From Chondrosia reniformis (lineage: Eukaryota; Porifera; Demospongiae; Chondrillida; Chondrillidae), in NCBI GenBank assembly GCA_947172415.1, contig OX359199.1, positions 1,018,001-1,082,000 of the forward strand: a DNA stretch of 64,000 nucleotides. The letters are read 5' to 3'. Shown here one piece after another: positions 35,701-47,367 of the stretch. Below the pieces are notes generated by a model. That model was not told the origin of the DNA and did not search any database. It was given only the letters and a program-made list of their open reading frames with translations. The position numbers and the translations under genes were made by a program. Each line of letters starts with the position of its first letter. Position 1 is the stretch's first letter.

Positions 35701-38380
35701 TCATGGAATTGGTACTGCTTGACCTTTATGTTGAAAATAAAAACATTTTCTGATTGAACCAGATGGGCTGTGGTTAGTGCACTCTAGCTTGGGAGGTCTC
35801 CTCTGGTTTATTTGGCCATACAAAATGACAATGTTTACATTGTGAATTACCAATGGTTGTTTGTATTATAATAATACTAATAGATTTATTATAGTGATAA
35901 GGAAGCAACTTTTTGTTTGTTAGCCCTTCATAAGTGATTTGACATAGTATATAACCCATGGAATTGGTACTGCTTGACCTTTATGTTGAAAATAAAAACA
36001 TTTTCTGAGTGAACCAGATGGGCTGTGGTTAGTGCACTCTAGCTTGGGAGGTCTCCTGTTGTTTGGCATGACATTCAAAATGACAATGTTTACATTGTGA
36101 AATACCTAATATTTATCACATCCCAAAAAAACATAAATAGAATTTGTGGGATGTAGGAAAATTGATTGGATTTGCAAAAAGGATTTACAAAGCTTCCTTC
36201 CTAGTAAGCTTTGAATTGTGTTATTTTCTTAAAATAGATTACAGATAAATGGCTCTATGTACGTACGTACTACGTATGTATATGATGCAATCATGTGTTA
36301 CCCTATATAAGTATGTACACTGAAACTTTATTGCAGTTGCCATGTGTATATTCACAGTGGCATAGCTAGGAGGTTGCTTGAGTGTGGTCAAGCACCCCCT
36401 ATATAGTTAGAAGCATTTACAACAAGATTACAATTGACAATGTACTACGTAGTTATACATAGTTCACATTTTAGTAATCACTTGTCACATTTTACAGCAC
36501 ACACACCCATTCACTGTTCATGAAAAGTATTGATCTGTATGGAACTCAAGAACAATTCAAAGGTTTAGTTCCCTATGGGTCTTACTCTAAAGTAGATGTA
36601 GCATGTAAGAAATATAGTGTGTAAGATTTGTATCCATTACATGTATTCTCTCTCATAACACAGCTCTTGCTAAGTATATTATTCCAGTATTGGTCCTAAG
36701 GTATGACATTTGCTTCCTGGTACTTACATGTCTACAAGCTCTGACTTGTGGTAAGACCTTTCCTTCCTGCATTCCCTTGGGAGTATTGGGATACAACTAG
36801 TCTACAGCACTGGACCAAAATTGAATGTAGTGACTCTCCACCTCCCTCCAGGCAATAGCTTGTACATACACATGAAGAGGTCAGAGTTCATGCAGGCCTA
36901 ATCTGGCCTCTCTGGCTACAGCTTTTAAGCATGTACAGTCTGTGTGTTTATAGTATATGGAAATTGCAGTATGTACAATCTAGTGATGTCTTGTTGTTTA
37001 GGTAATAAACAGTTTAAAAGAAGTAGCTATTATCTGTTTTGTTCAATTTCTAGTTTAATTTTGTGCTATCATATTGTACTACATAGTTAGTACCTATGGA
37101 ATACTGGATATCCACATATTACATATACATTATTTAGGTAGCCTATGTAGTTACGTATCTACAATAACAATATACTTACTTTGAAACAAAGTTTCATAGA
37201 CATTAAACTCGATGTCACCAGGTGGTCTGGAATATGGCAGCCAGTAGCCAAACTGACACATCTCTGTGAACTTGGCAGTCAAGGCATTCCCTCTAGACAG
37301 TTTGTTTATTTGTTTACCATTGTTTACCAGTTACCATGCCAACATTTAATGTAATTTGGCATGTTACCTCTAGTACCTGATTCCTTTTAAGGTTATAGGT
37401 AACATGGCTGATAATTGATTACCACTTTATCAATTATAATTAGCCATACTCAATCATATTGTTGTCCACTTTGGATGAAACAGTAATATCAAAGGAGAAG
37501 ATTAGAGATTTAGGTATTACACACACCTTATATAGTTAATGTTGTATATACGTAGTGATTTGACTAATTATTACATGTATGTATATGTAATGGCATAAGC
37601 AGTGATGTACTTATGTATGTAAACTATTAATATTTTAGTCCAATTGATTCTAATGCTAAGGAAACCTTGTTAGAAACTTTGGATATGTAAACAATTTGAG
37701 GCAACTATAATAGGCAGTTTGTATGAGGAGGTAAAGAAGGTTACAGTTTTACAAAAGGTGTAGGTCCACTAGACAGTTTGTTTATTGTTTACCATTGTTT
37801 ACCAGTTACCATGCCAACATTTAAAATGTAATTTGGTTTAGCACATGCATGGCATGTTACCTCTAGTACCTGATTCCTTTTAAGGTTTATAGGTAAACAT
37901 GGCTGATAATTGATTACCACTTTATCAATTATAATTAGCCATTGTAACCTTTCTTAGAAGTATTAACTGGCCATGGTCTCCTATTGTTGTCCACTTTGGA
38001 TGAAAACAGTAATATCAAAGGAGGAGATTAGATATAGGTAATAGGGATTTCTTCTAACTCCACCAAACCTATCCTTAAGACATACATGTAATAATTAGTC
38101 AAATCGCTATATACAACATTAAATGCTAAGAGATTGGGCAATCATCATAGGGGGTGTGGCAAAGGCGTAGCATAGGTTGCTTTTAAAAATGCCGGACAGA
38201 GAAGTGTTTCGGGTGCCAACAGTTTTAGTTTGTGAAACTGGATCGTAACGAGTTACTGAGGAGAGACTGGCAAGAATGCACCAGGGTAAGTAAAGAACCT
38301 TTAAGTTCAGCGCATCTATGTACAGTCCAGCACCTAGAATATTCCGCACCGCTTTCGCCGAAAGAGGAATTCGTAAACAT
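32737..38380 (-). CDS. Predicted 3-exon gene, 125 aa, unidentified
   Basis: Exons 38299-38380 (start), 37180-37290 and 32737-32921 (stop) join in matching phase (1, 1). The middle exon (ALTAKFTEMCQFGYWLPYS...) and the last exon (MSGLLLAVGSYLGAPLHIKG...) read like genuine protein, with no low-complexity bias. The second intron is over 4 kb, unusually long for this window, and holds the plus-strand small gene at 32756-34488, whose first exon lies antisense to the last exon here. I do not recognise the family. The first exon has a weak donor (GTTCTT) and is the least certain part. Confidence 0.4.
32756..34488 (+). CDS. Small Ser/Lys-rich protein, 104 aa, three exons
   Basis: Exons 32756-32801, 33819-33952 and 34354-34488 join in phase (1, 0). 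The product starts basic (MSRLWSKRRGRTSS), has an acidic middle and a Leu/Ser stretch (SLNLDLSLSLSF), and ends with a Ser-rich linker and a basic tail (KLKKKKKRVARS) that looks like a nuclear localisation signal. I do not recognise it. Exons 2 and 3 are convincing. The 46-nt first exon is antisense to the last coding exon of the minus-strand gene at 32737-38380, so one of the two overlapping exons may be wrong. Confidence 0.5.
33076..33113. repeat. Perfect 18-bp palindrome
   Basis: Two perfect 18-bp inverted arms (CATAGATTATATAGACTA and its complement) flank a 2-base centre. Confidence 0.9.
33164..33280. repeat. 117-bp foldback MITE
   Basis: Terminal arms of about 24 bp (TAGTCT(T/C)GTA(C/T)CCAGACCC) are inverted with two mismatches. 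A second nested inverted pair (GGAGTGAG / CTCACTCC) lies inside. It has no coding capacity. Confidence 0.8.
34181..34278. repeat. Hairpin with 19-bp perfect arms
   Basis: TTATCTTTTGGATGGTTCA at 34181-34199 is exactly inverted at 34260-34278. The right-hand part continues into the tail shared with the element near 21945, so this looks like a foldback derivative of that family. Confidence 0.7.
34489..37179. other. Intergenic/intronic, repeats only
   Basis: I see no plausible exon here. A direct duplication (35681-36107) and fragments of the dispersed repeat (about 35498-35545 and 36561-36633) are the recognisable content. Confidence 0.45.
35681..36107. repeat. Direct duplication, about 170 bp, offset 255 bp
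   Basis: 35681-35850 and 35936-36107 are close copies (GATTTGACATAGTATATAAC ... ATGTTTACATTGTGAA), separated by about 85 bp of unrelated sequence. Confidence 0.85.
37291..38041. repeat. Direct duplication, about 225-275 bp, offset about 480 bp
   Basis: 37291-37515 and 37766-38041 share CTAGACAGTTTGTTTATT ... GTTGTCCACTTTGGATGAAA, with insertions in the second copy. The first copy starts exactly at the upper edge of a predicted minus-strand exon (37180-37290). Confidence 0.8.
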
Positions 38381-39286
38381 GTTGCTGACAATCCAGTAAC
38401 TGCACGCGTGAATTATTATAATAGGATTATTCATTGTAACTAAATCCGTGATTAAGTTTACGAATTAGCGATTACTCCTCCAACTAAACTAAATTGGATG
38501 TTACAGACTATATATTTTTGTTAAGCCAGTGGTTTAGTGTTATCATAGATGTGTACGTAAGTATATTTAATCCATGGTGTTGTGTAGCCTACTATAGCTA
38601 GTTAACTAAGGCTTAAATTGCTGTTGCCATTCGTAACCGCGCAGTTAATGAATTATAATATAGAATGTGATTTTACTACATTTTATAGAAGAAGATAATG
38701 AAGAGTTTATTGTTGAAACCTGCAAGGGAGAGAAAAGACCAGCTTTGCCTGTCAAATGTTCTTTTTTTGACCCTTTTACTGATTCAGAGGAATTAGGGGA
38801 AACGCATGTAAGTTACTATTGTATTTTCATGGTGCTACATACAAGTGTATATAGGTATGTGTGTGTGTGTGCACAGCAAAATGAGTAATAAAGGTATGAA
38901 AGTTGATTGTGTAAAAAGTAGACATAGAATTATAACACACTTGTGAGTATTAATGTGATGTGAATACAGTTGCTATTTTCCATTACGCATGTTAACAATC
39001 TGTCACAAATGTGAGCATCTACAGGCAATATAATGACTATTTTATGTAATGTATTAGATTGGGTCAGTAAAAGTTTGTATTTCTCTTTTTGGATTTTAGG
39101 AAGAAGCATCTTTACAAGTATCATTTGCCATTAGAAATGATTCCTCAGAATTTGTTTCTTGTTCAAAAGAGGAACAACAATGCCCGATTATAAAGGTTTG
39201 TGACATTAGCAGGATAATATATGGAAAGTGTATTTTTTGTGAATTGGATATTATTATAGGAACAAGAAGAGATTGCAAAGGTTTGA
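38276..39286 (+). CDS. Micro-gene A, 83 aa, four exons, new family
   Basis: Exons 38276-38285, 38689-38807, 39100-39195 and 39260-39286 (stop). The product is acidic, with a central SFFDPFTD motif, a segment SLQVSFAIRNDSSEFVSC, then QCPIIK and a short EQEEIAK tail. No signal peptide or TM helix is visible. Exon count, the 10-nt first coding exon, all phases (1, 0, 0) and the 96-nt third exon are identical to those of the gene at 42711-43922, so the two are paralogues. I do not recognise the family. The start exon lies within the first intron of the predicted minus-strand gene at 32737-38380. Confidence 0.65.
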
Positions 39287-39540
39287 AGTATTGACAGGTT
39301 GCATTTCAAGTTGCAACCATTTCTCACTTATCATGATAGAATTCTTAAATCATTGTTGTGGTATTTCATTTCCATCCTTTGTTGTGGTATGTAATTTCAT
39401 TTCAATCATATAAACATTAATTGTTGTGGTATCATATTTCATTAACATTAACCATCTTTTTGACTGGTACATAGTTAATGTGTGTCACTTTAAATTATTA
39501 TTTATTTACGAGTCTGCTTCATAATCCATTGTTTGTCTAA

Positions 39541-39661
39541 AGTCTAATTGGAAGAGATCAAGGTCAACTTAGAGGGACATTTGGTTTGGCAATTGACAAG
39601 GAGGGACATATTTTTGTGGCAGAGAATTGGGATAATAGTGTTTCTGTGTTTACAGAAGAAG
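39541..39661 (+). pseudogene. NHL-repeat relic
   Basis: About 40 codons read as an NHL blade (GTFGLAIDKEGHIFVAENWD, then SVSVFTEEG) ending at a GT. This is typical of TRIM/NHL proteins. I found no RING, B-box or neighbouring blades and no phase-compatible join to the genes on either side, so it looks like an isolated exon remnant. Confidence 0.5.
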
Positions 39662-40050
39662 GTAAACTTAAAATAGAGGACTATATAAATCATTGAAATA
39701 TACTACAGTGATGTACGTATATAAGATTAAGATTAAAAGTATCATGACTCAAGTATCATCAAGTATGACATGTGACAAAGCTATCACTTCATTATTAGAT
39801 GATTGACAGTACCAGTAATTTATAGTGTTATACAAGAAATTTTACAGCTTGGCCTAATGTCTGATGCAATAATGTATTCCATATGCTGTATATGCATTTC
39901 TATATATAGGTACGTATCTATGATGTAATGTTCATGATTTATTACAAATGCCTTGCTCATGTGCCCCTGAAAGGTATATAAAGGTTAGCTAGATTTAGTC
40001 TGCATAGCTATCCTCAAGTGCTGTTTACTGTGTATATGTATGTATGCATA

Positions 40051-40257
40051 GAGAGCCAAGGATTCACAAAAGATCAAGAAAAAGACAAAGATTCCCAGGG
40101 TCACTGATGAAGGGTGGAATTCCAGAAACAGCTGTCTGTCCCAGTGGAGCAGAAGAAGAAAGAAAAGACTCCCCTGTATAAGCTCTAGTTCCCTACAGGG
40201 TTTTTACAGAATAGGCACAGCATGTAGGAAAATGGTGTATTAGATTGTTCATGTGTG
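40051..40257. repeat. Dispersed repeat family copy
   Basis: In the same orientation as 28791-29063: GGATTCACAAAAGATCAAGA, GTCACTGATGAAGGGTGGAA, AGCTGTCTG, then CAGCATGTAGGAAAATGG. Confidence 0.75.
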
Positions 40258-41749
40258 TATGTGCTACAGGGTTGCTGTACGTAGGTGTCTAATTTCTGGC
40301 AACAAAATGATGAGATTATTTATTGCCCCCAAGTGATAACTTTCAATATGTACCTTTTGATTATGTGTGTATATATATAGGTAGTTGGTAACTTAGGTTG
40401 TCTCTATCAGAGTACACATACGTATATAGGTACGAGGTCCCTCCTCAAATGGAGGAGGTCCTTTGAGTGACCATATATGGGATGGCTTTGTGTGGGATGT
40501 GAGAGTGTGTTCCACTTGTTATTGTATGTAGTTTGTGTATTGTTTACTTAGTGTAATGCAGTTACATGTAGTTTGGATGATGCAACAGTATTACAGAATT
40601 TCAAGATTTCATTTATAGTCAGACCAAACAGCTTTCATAAGTAACATTGTGAATTAATAATTTTGTGTTTCACTAGCTCAACATGTTAATCACAACTATC
40701 TAGCTGGAGTTGGCATGGAGTGACTGTACATAATGGCGAGTAAAACAATATCATGTATATAATGTAACTGTAAATATACCTATATAGGTGTGAATATAGG
40801 GTGAGATAGTTTGTTAGTTTGTATGATGCAACCATATTACACTATTACAGGGCCTCCTAATCAGGAGGTATGAACATATTGAAATAGAATCTGAAACACC
40901 TTTCTGACTGGAATAATATTTAATATTGAGAATACTATTGTATATAAATAGGGTGCTAGGTTAGATTTACATACATGTATATATACATATAATTGTTACA
41001 TAGACAAGTTGATCAGACAAAGAGGTTATCTTTAATCTGACCTTTGAATTGTAGACAATTTTTTGTTTGTATGTATACCAGGTTACCAAGCAACACACTT
41101 TGATTTATGGGAGTCCTAATTGAGTGGTCCCTACATGTGTAGTTAGTTGGTTAGTTATTTTTCTGATCTGATCAGTAACCATCAAATATTGTGGATGTAA
41201 AATGTTTGGTGTAGCCATTTTTTTGGGGATACACATTGCTATGGACAGATCCATGCATAGTCAATACTACAGTAGAAAGGTTTTTTGTTTCATGATTTAA
41301 GTGTGTTGATCATTACACTCTTTAGTAGTAATATTAGGTATAGTTAAAGGTAATGTAAACATGTATTGATCATGAATGATTACCTTTGTATATATGTGTA
41401 TTTCATGTTCTCCAGGACTCGAGGCCTTAAGTTTCACATGGCTAGCGCTGTTTTGTCTGACATTCCTGTGAAGCTTGTGAGTGTGTACTGTATGTAGGTA
41501 TAGTTTATACAGGTGTACAGGTACTAGTGTGTATAGCTCCTAAGTATGCTACCTAATTGTATGTCTGTGCTAGTGCTACATCAAGTTGAATCAAGTTATT
41601 ACTTAAGCATGACCTTATAATGATTGATGATCTCAGTATATACATGTGCCACCATGTAAACATTCTATATAGATCTTACAATACTAAGAGTTGGATGAAT
41701 AATCTGACACACTACATTCTAAAATCCATCTATTAAAGGGAATAGATTA

Positions 41750-41895
41750 ACAGCACATTTTTCTTAGACTAATGACTAGGATAAACCTATAAAGCTTTTG
41801 ATGAGGAGATAAAGGGTCACTGATGAAGGGTGGAATTTCCAGAACAGCTATCTGGTTTAATGGAGAAAGGAAGAAAAGAAGCACAACTGTCTTCT
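41750..41895. repeat. Rearranged dispersed repeat copy
   Basis: It starts TTAGACTAATGACTAGGA as in the copy near 60833, but the core (CACTGATGAAGGGTGGAAT) is in the opposite orientation, so it appears rearranged. Confidence 0.6.
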
Positions 41896-42710
41896 TCTTT
41901 TGTTGGCATGTATTTCCTCTATACGTAGGTTAGATGGGTGTCATGTTATTTTAGTTATAATAATCTAAAGGTGAGGCTGATGCAACCATTGTGATTATTC
42001 TTCTGTGGTTTTGTCATTAATATTGCCGCCACTGTTCCGCATCCCATGTCACACAGTTTTACTGGTGTATATTTAGTTAGGTGCTTTTGAATTTATAAAA
42101 AGTAATGTTTCTAAATATGTTGGGAGTTGTTTTGTTCTAAAGAAGTAACTACCTGTATGTATATTAACTTTTAATTCCATCCATAGTAGACCTGTTCTGT
42201 GCTTGAATATGGTCCTAGGACTTAATGATTTTAGCAAATTTACATGATATCTTTTGAGCTTCTTATATAATTATTTAAGAGATTGATGACCACTGTGTAT
42301 ACATAGGCATGTTTGTTTATACAACAGACCACATGACATGAAAGCCAGATGTGTGTACCTAGTGGTCAAAAGTGTGTATAGACTGTCATCTGTGTTTTCA
42401 GCTGTTGATTTGAATTATCATATAGTGACCTTCATGATGGTTGACAGAGAACACACCACCCTTCCTGGAGTCTAATTTTAAATATGAATGTACTTCCTAT
42501 GCCATATTTGTCAGATGTGAAATGATTGGCAGATCTCTCGAGGTGCGCACTGGCCAGTGGGGTGTGACACTCAAGTGACTATATAAATAAACAGTACGTT
42601 GCCAATTTTATAGTTTCTAAAGATTGGATCAAGGCCGACTGTTATAACTCTCCGGCGTCGCCAAGTTATCTAATATCTTTCGAATTCGTTAGTGAATTAT
42701 TTATGGAATT

Positions 42711-43922
42711 ATGGCTCAAGGTAAGCGAGCATGCAGAAGGTAGCTAGCTAAAAAAAGGTCACGCAGGTTATTAAAACGGTTACCCTAGATATGGGTTACA
42801 GGTGGGATCAATAAAATTTACAACACCGCACGATAATATCTTCTGCCTCAGGACTGTATATCTATATGGCTCTACTTTCAAATATATAGCCAGGGTTACC
42901 GTCACAATAATATATAAAAGAGCAATCGAATTCATCATACGATAAAACAAAAGGTGAATCATATGTATCAATTTTATAATAGGCAGTTATAGTAGGCAGT
43001 TATAGTAGGCTAAGTTATATGCCGAAGTTGCTAAATAGTTGGCGTTCTCCGTATATATAGACTCTAGATCCCCCTATAAAAGGTAGCTAAACAGCATTCA
43101 TTTGACAGTTTTTAATTTCTGTCCATTTACGTATGCAGAAACACCAATTCATGGAGGGACTCAAATTGAACGCCATGTAAAACCTGAAACACATAAAAGG
43201 CCATCTGTAAAAAGTCTTCTCTACTCTTTCGATCCGTTTGATACTGCATTAATGGCAGACAAAGTTAGTATTCTATAATCCCATGCATGTAGTGCACTTG
43301 TACAAGAATTATTATATAGCTGAAAAATATTGTATTATTATTTCAGGAAGATATTTCTACAAAAGTGTTTTTTGCAGTTAGTCATTATGGTACCAAATTT
43401 GTATGTTCCACAATGGAAGGACAAAAATGCCCAATCAAAAAGGTTTGTAATGCTTTGATGTTCTTATTAAAAATATTCTAGCTACATGAAAAATCTAAGA
43501 TACGTACCATTTTCCTACATGCTATGCCTATTCAGAATCTGTAAAAGAGCCTATAGGGGAACTAAACCTGAAGATATAATAGCTTTGGATGAAGATACAA
43601 GAATCTTTTCTTCCTTCTTTTCCCTTCTTTCATCTTCTTCTCCACTGGGTCAGACAGCCGTTTCTGGGAATTCCACCGTTCATCAGTGATCCTGGGAATC
43701 TTTGTCTTTTTCTTTATCTTGATCTTCTGTGAATCCTTGGCTCTCTACTTTAGAATACCAATAGTGATCCATTACATATTATAAGTATAGCTTGCAGGAT
43801 AGGATGCACATGCACAGTGACATATATTGCATAATGCATATGGTGACCCTTATATTATGTCTTATGATGTTGGCTTTGAATTTCAGGAACAAGAAGAAAT
43901 TTCAAAGAAATTTGGTGGTTAA
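42711..43922 (+). CDS. Micro-gene B, 88 aa, paralogue of micro-gene A
   Basis: Exons 42711-42720, 43139-43263, 43347-43442 and 43887-43922 (stop) have the same architecture and phases as the gene at 38276-39286. The product contains LYSFDPFDTA, then TKVFFAVSHYGTKFVCS, KCPIKK and an EQEEISKKFGG tail, aligning throughout with micro-gene A (FFDPF, VSFAIRN, EFVSC, QCPIIK, EQEEIAK). The pair is clearly diverged, so constraint on the protein is likely. The dispersed repeat at 43484-43752 sits in its last intron. Function unknown. Confidence 0.65.
43484..43752 (+). repeat. Dispersed repeat family, reference-like copy
   Basis: The longest well-preserved copy runs from CATGAAAAATCTAAGATAC to TGTGAATCCTTGGCTCTC, with a T-rich centre. 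At least six further complete or partial copies occur in the window. It has no coding capacity. Confidence 0.75.
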
Positions 43923-44361
43923 TTGAGGAGAGTTCTCTTGTGTCCATAGGTTACTGCAACTCTGTACTGTAGGGTATAAATATTAATGGTTAATTTAATC
44001 ATGAATTAACACTTAGAAGTACAAACTTTTTTTCTAATATCATCATTTCATTATACTCATTATTGCAATTTGATTAATTGATGCATAACAGTGTTGCAAT
44101 TTTTGATCCAGTCCAATGTGTCATCACTATATTGGAATAGTAATTATGTTAAGAAACTTCATGCAGACAGAGAGAAATATCGACCCGGTGGATTTTTTCA
44201 TGGGTCGGAATTAGTGAGCCCCTAAATTTTGGGTAATCTATCCAGTCGATCCATTTTTTCGACACTATTATTATGGAACATTTCCGTTTTTTTTTTAATG
44301 TCATGCGACCTCCCGGGCCCATACGTAGACACAGATAGAATTATTAATATTGGGTGGCACC

Positions 44362-47001
44362 ATGAGCATCACAAGGGTAGATTTTCTTACATACTTACTT
44401 GTTTTCAGCCTACTTGGATTTAGTGGTGGATCACTGAAGGATATCAAGAGACCTTCGACTGTTGATCCAAAGCTTGACTGTGCTATCAGAGAATTGGCGT
44501 GGGAATATGCCAAGAAACTTCAGCCTCAAAGAGGAGACTTCAAATCTGCTTACGATGCCTTGAGGTTGAAAGAATGTGGAACGCATCGCAGTAAACACCA
44601 ACAGGGAGGTCGTAACTTTGTATCTCCACAGCTTAGTGCTAGTACCCTGATTGTGTATGCGGACAGCGAGCGAGGGAGAGACGATAACCCAGGAACCCTT
44701 GACAAGCCGGTAAAGTCTCTACAAAGGGCCGTCGAATTAACCAGAAGTACCTCACCGCCTGGATCGCCAAAGGTGATATTCTTGCGCGAAGGAACATTCT
44801 TCCTCGACAAGCCTATTCTACTCGAGGAGGAAGACAGTTTTCTGACAATATCTAGTTACAAAGGCGAACATGCCATCGTGAGTGGAGGAAAGAGATACAA
44901 CTTCACTTGGACGCAACACGTTAGAGAAATGCAAAGTCCTGTAGCTGGCTATAGCTTTGTAAACGACATAGAGACTATACGGGAGCAAGGGATGGTGAAG
45001 GCCTATGGTACAGTGTCTTCTACGTCTGAATGTGCGGCTGTATGTAGAGATGACAGTCACTGCTTTGCATACACACACTTTACAAAGACTTCCGATGTTC
45101 ATCCAAATCAGTGTTTCTTAAGAGTGGGCGGTTTTGTCAGTAGAAAAAGATGTACGTCCTGTACCAGTGGCAGAAAGGTCAACATTGTCTCCACTGACCT
45201 CTCAACCCAGAGCCCAAATGTGTTCACCTCTCTCTTCATTAATGGCAGGCGAGCAGTGCGAGCCAGATATCCTGATGGCAACCCAGAGACTACAGGTCTC
45301 TACACCAACAACACTGGGTATGTCAACAAGGCTGATGCCTGGCTTGCCCCCCAAAAATATCCCCCTGCTGTGGAGATCAACATTGAGGTGCCAAAGAGAA
45401 ATGGAACTCATTTTCCTTTATTTCAAGTAGGCCTGGGAGGACCTGTGGAAATGTTCAATCCTCCGCAGTCCTACTGGGGACAGAGGGCACCAAACGGAGG
45501 TGTCACTTATGAGGTTCCCAGTGGCTTGGAATATCCCTCTGATGTAGACTTTGTCAACCGAACATGGAGTAACCCTGACACTGGAATAGTGCATGCATTT
45601 CATGGGAGACACTGGGGAAACTGGTTATTTAAACTTGCTGATAGGGACATGGACTTGAGATACTTAACTTTTGGATCGGGAGGTTTTCAGGAGGCAAGGG
45701 GCTGGCCAGAGGGTGCTGAATGGTATGTGGAAAATATTTTTGAAGAATTGGACTCACCCGGGGAGTGGTTCTACAACCAATCTACCAAAACCCTGTACTT
45801 GTATCCTAATGGCTCGCTACCAACTGAAGGCATAGGAACCAATCTCGAATCCCTGATTGAGATACGTGGATCAATGGACTCTCCAGTGGTCAACGTTACT
45901 CTACTGAACCTTGAATTTGCTCACAGTGCTACCACCTTCCTCTCAGACTACGAGGTACCCAGCGGGGGAGACTGGTCTGTACATCGTGGAGGTACTGTGT
46001 TTGTAGAGGGAACGAAAAAGTTTCTCTTACAAAACTGTCTCTTTAATGCTCCGGGAGGGAATGGCTTATGTCTGAGTGGCTATAACAGAAATGCTGTTAT
46101 TGAAGGAAATGAGTTTGTATGGAGTGGAGATAGTGGAATAGTTGCAGTTGGCACCTCAGAGCACATTGATGGGACTTTGGGCACACAGCCAAGAGGGAAC
46201 AAGATTATTGGTAATCTTGTCCATGAGAACGGTGTCTTTGGCAAACAGACCTCTGCCTATATGCAAGCACTGGCCTGTCAGACAGAGTTGATTGGTAATG
46301 TATTTTTCAATGGTCCTCGTGCAGGAATCAATTTTAATGATGGTTTTGGGGGAGGAAATTTACTAAAGAATAATCTGTTATTTAATCATGTTCGTGAGAC
46401 TTTAGAGCATGGTCCGTTCAACTCCTGGGATCGCTTGCCTTACCTTACGGATGTTAAAACAGGAACAGCTTCACTGATGCCTGCCCTCTCCAATGTGACT
46501 GGAAACTTTATAATCAACACCTATAACTCCTTCTTTCCAATTGATCACGACGATGGCTCCTGTTACTATTTAGACACATACAACTATTTAATCTATGGTG
46601 GCTACAAGAATTATTTGGGTCACAGCAAGACGGTGCAGAACAATGTGTATGTCTATCCGGATACAAGTCATAATCCATTCTGTGCGATCAGTAATGCGGC
46701 AAGTCGAGACTATCTACCCTCAGGTTGGGGGGAGGTGTACAGCAACAACACCTGCTTGATTGGAAATCCAAACATTTACCAGTTTGGGTCATGTAATCTG
46801 GATGATCCCGAAGGATTAATCCCTCTTACAGCCTTTAATAAATTTTATGCGCCAAATAAGGATGTCTACATCGAGTGTCAAGGTGCTGAGCTCTCCCTTT
46901 ACGCCTTTCAGAAGCTGGGCTATGATAAGGGATCCACCGTGTCTGATCCAGTGGACACAGCAACTGTCATCAAGTGGGGGAAAGATTTACTAGGAATGTA
47001 G
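44362..47001 (+). CDS. Secreted beta-helix/PAN protein, copy 1, intronless
   Basis: A single-exon gene of 879 aa. An N-terminal signal peptide (FLTYLLVFSLLGFSGG) is followed by a conserved STVDPKLDCAIRELAW segment. The first beta-helix strands begin at about residue 100 (LIVYADSERGRDDNPGTLDK, then KVIFLREGTFFL). A PAN/Apple-like insert with several cysteines spans about 215-275 (SECAAVCRDDSHCFAYTHF ... QCFLRVGGF). Then comes an RRAVRARYPDG block typical of right-handed parallel beta-helix carbohydrate-active proteins, followed by many Asn/Gly-rich helix turns (NAVIEGNEF, NKIIGNLV, GNVFFNGP, NNLLFNH). It probably binds or cleaves polysaccharide outside the cell; no lyase catalytic set can be named. 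The upstream ATG used by copies 2 and 3 is lost, so translation should start at 44362. It differs from copies 2 and 3 at shared positions such as GWPEGAEW, so it branched first. Confidence 0.8.
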   Translation: MSITRVDFLTYLLVFSLLGFSGGSLKDIKRPSTVDPKLDCAIRELAWEYAKKLQPQRGDFKSAYDALRLKECGTHRSKHQQGGRNFVSPQLSASTLIVYADSERGRDDNPGTLDKPVKSLQRAVELTRSTSPPGSPKVIFLREGTFFLDKPILLEEEDSFLTISSYKGEHAIVSGGKRYNFTWTQHVREMQSPVAGYSFVNDIETIREQGMVKAYGTVSSTSECAAVCRDDSHCFAYTHFTKTSDVHPNQCFLRVGGFVSRKRCTSCTSGRKVNIVSTDLSTQSPNVFTSLFINGRRAVRARYPDGNPETTGLYTNNTGYVNKADAWLAPQKYPPAVEINIEVPKRNGTHFPLFQVGLGGPVEMFNPPQSYWGQRAPNGGVTYEVPSGLEYPSDVDFVNRTWSNPDTGIVHAFHGRHWGNWLFKLADRDMDLRYLTFGSGGFQEARGWPEGAEWYVENIFEELDSPGEWFYNQSTKTLYLYPNGSLPTEGIGTNLESLIEIRGSMDSPVVNVTLLNLEFAHSATTFLSDYEVPSGGDWSVHRGGTVFVEGTKKFLLQNCLFNAPGGNGLCLSGYNRNAVIEGNEFVWSGDSGIVAVGTSEHIDGTLGTQPRGNKIIGNLVHENGVFGKQTSAYMQALACQTELIGNVFFNGPRAGINFNDGFGGGNLLKNNLLFNHVRETLEHGPFNSWDRLPYLTDVKTGTASLMPALSNVTGNFIINTYNSFFPIDHDDGSCYYLDTYNYLIYGGYKNYLGHSKTVQNNVYVYPDTSHNPFCAISNAASRDYLPSGWGEVYSNNTCLIGNPNIYQFGSCNLDDPEGLIPLTAFNKFYAPNKDVYIECQGAELSLYAFQKLGYDKGSTVSDPVDTATVIKWGKDLLGM

Positions 47002-47367
47002 TAACTATATTATTTTGATAACACACACAGAGAGAATGTTAAACACTTTAAGAAGAAAAAAATTGTAATTAATAGCAAATTTGATTTCATTATATTATTT
47101 CATAAATAGATTTAGGGTCTTCTATATAATTATAACATCATTGTATTTTGATTTGTTATATAATAGTGTTGTTGATCCAATGCTTGATTGTGCCATCACT
47201 ATATTGGTACCGTATACGTACGCTTTTACCCTAATGAAAAGTGTACTGTATTAGAAGTGTACAGACGAATTTTGACACAAATATCCCCTTCATAATTATA
47301 TACGTATATCACCAACAAACTACGACAAGCGACCTGCCGTATTGGTACCTACAATAGAATCTATAAT

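Larger units (their letters stand above)
39662..42710. other. Gene-poor, repeat fragments
   Basis: It contains copies of the dispersed repeat (40051-40257, 41750-41895). One exon-like piece at about 41417-41476, ending in a GTGAGT donor, cannot be joined to anything. No gene is supported. Confidence 0.45.

Noticed and set aside
41417-41476. An exon with good acceptor and GTGAGT donor
   Set aside because: It cannot be joined in phase to the NHL relic or to either micro-gene and shows no homology.
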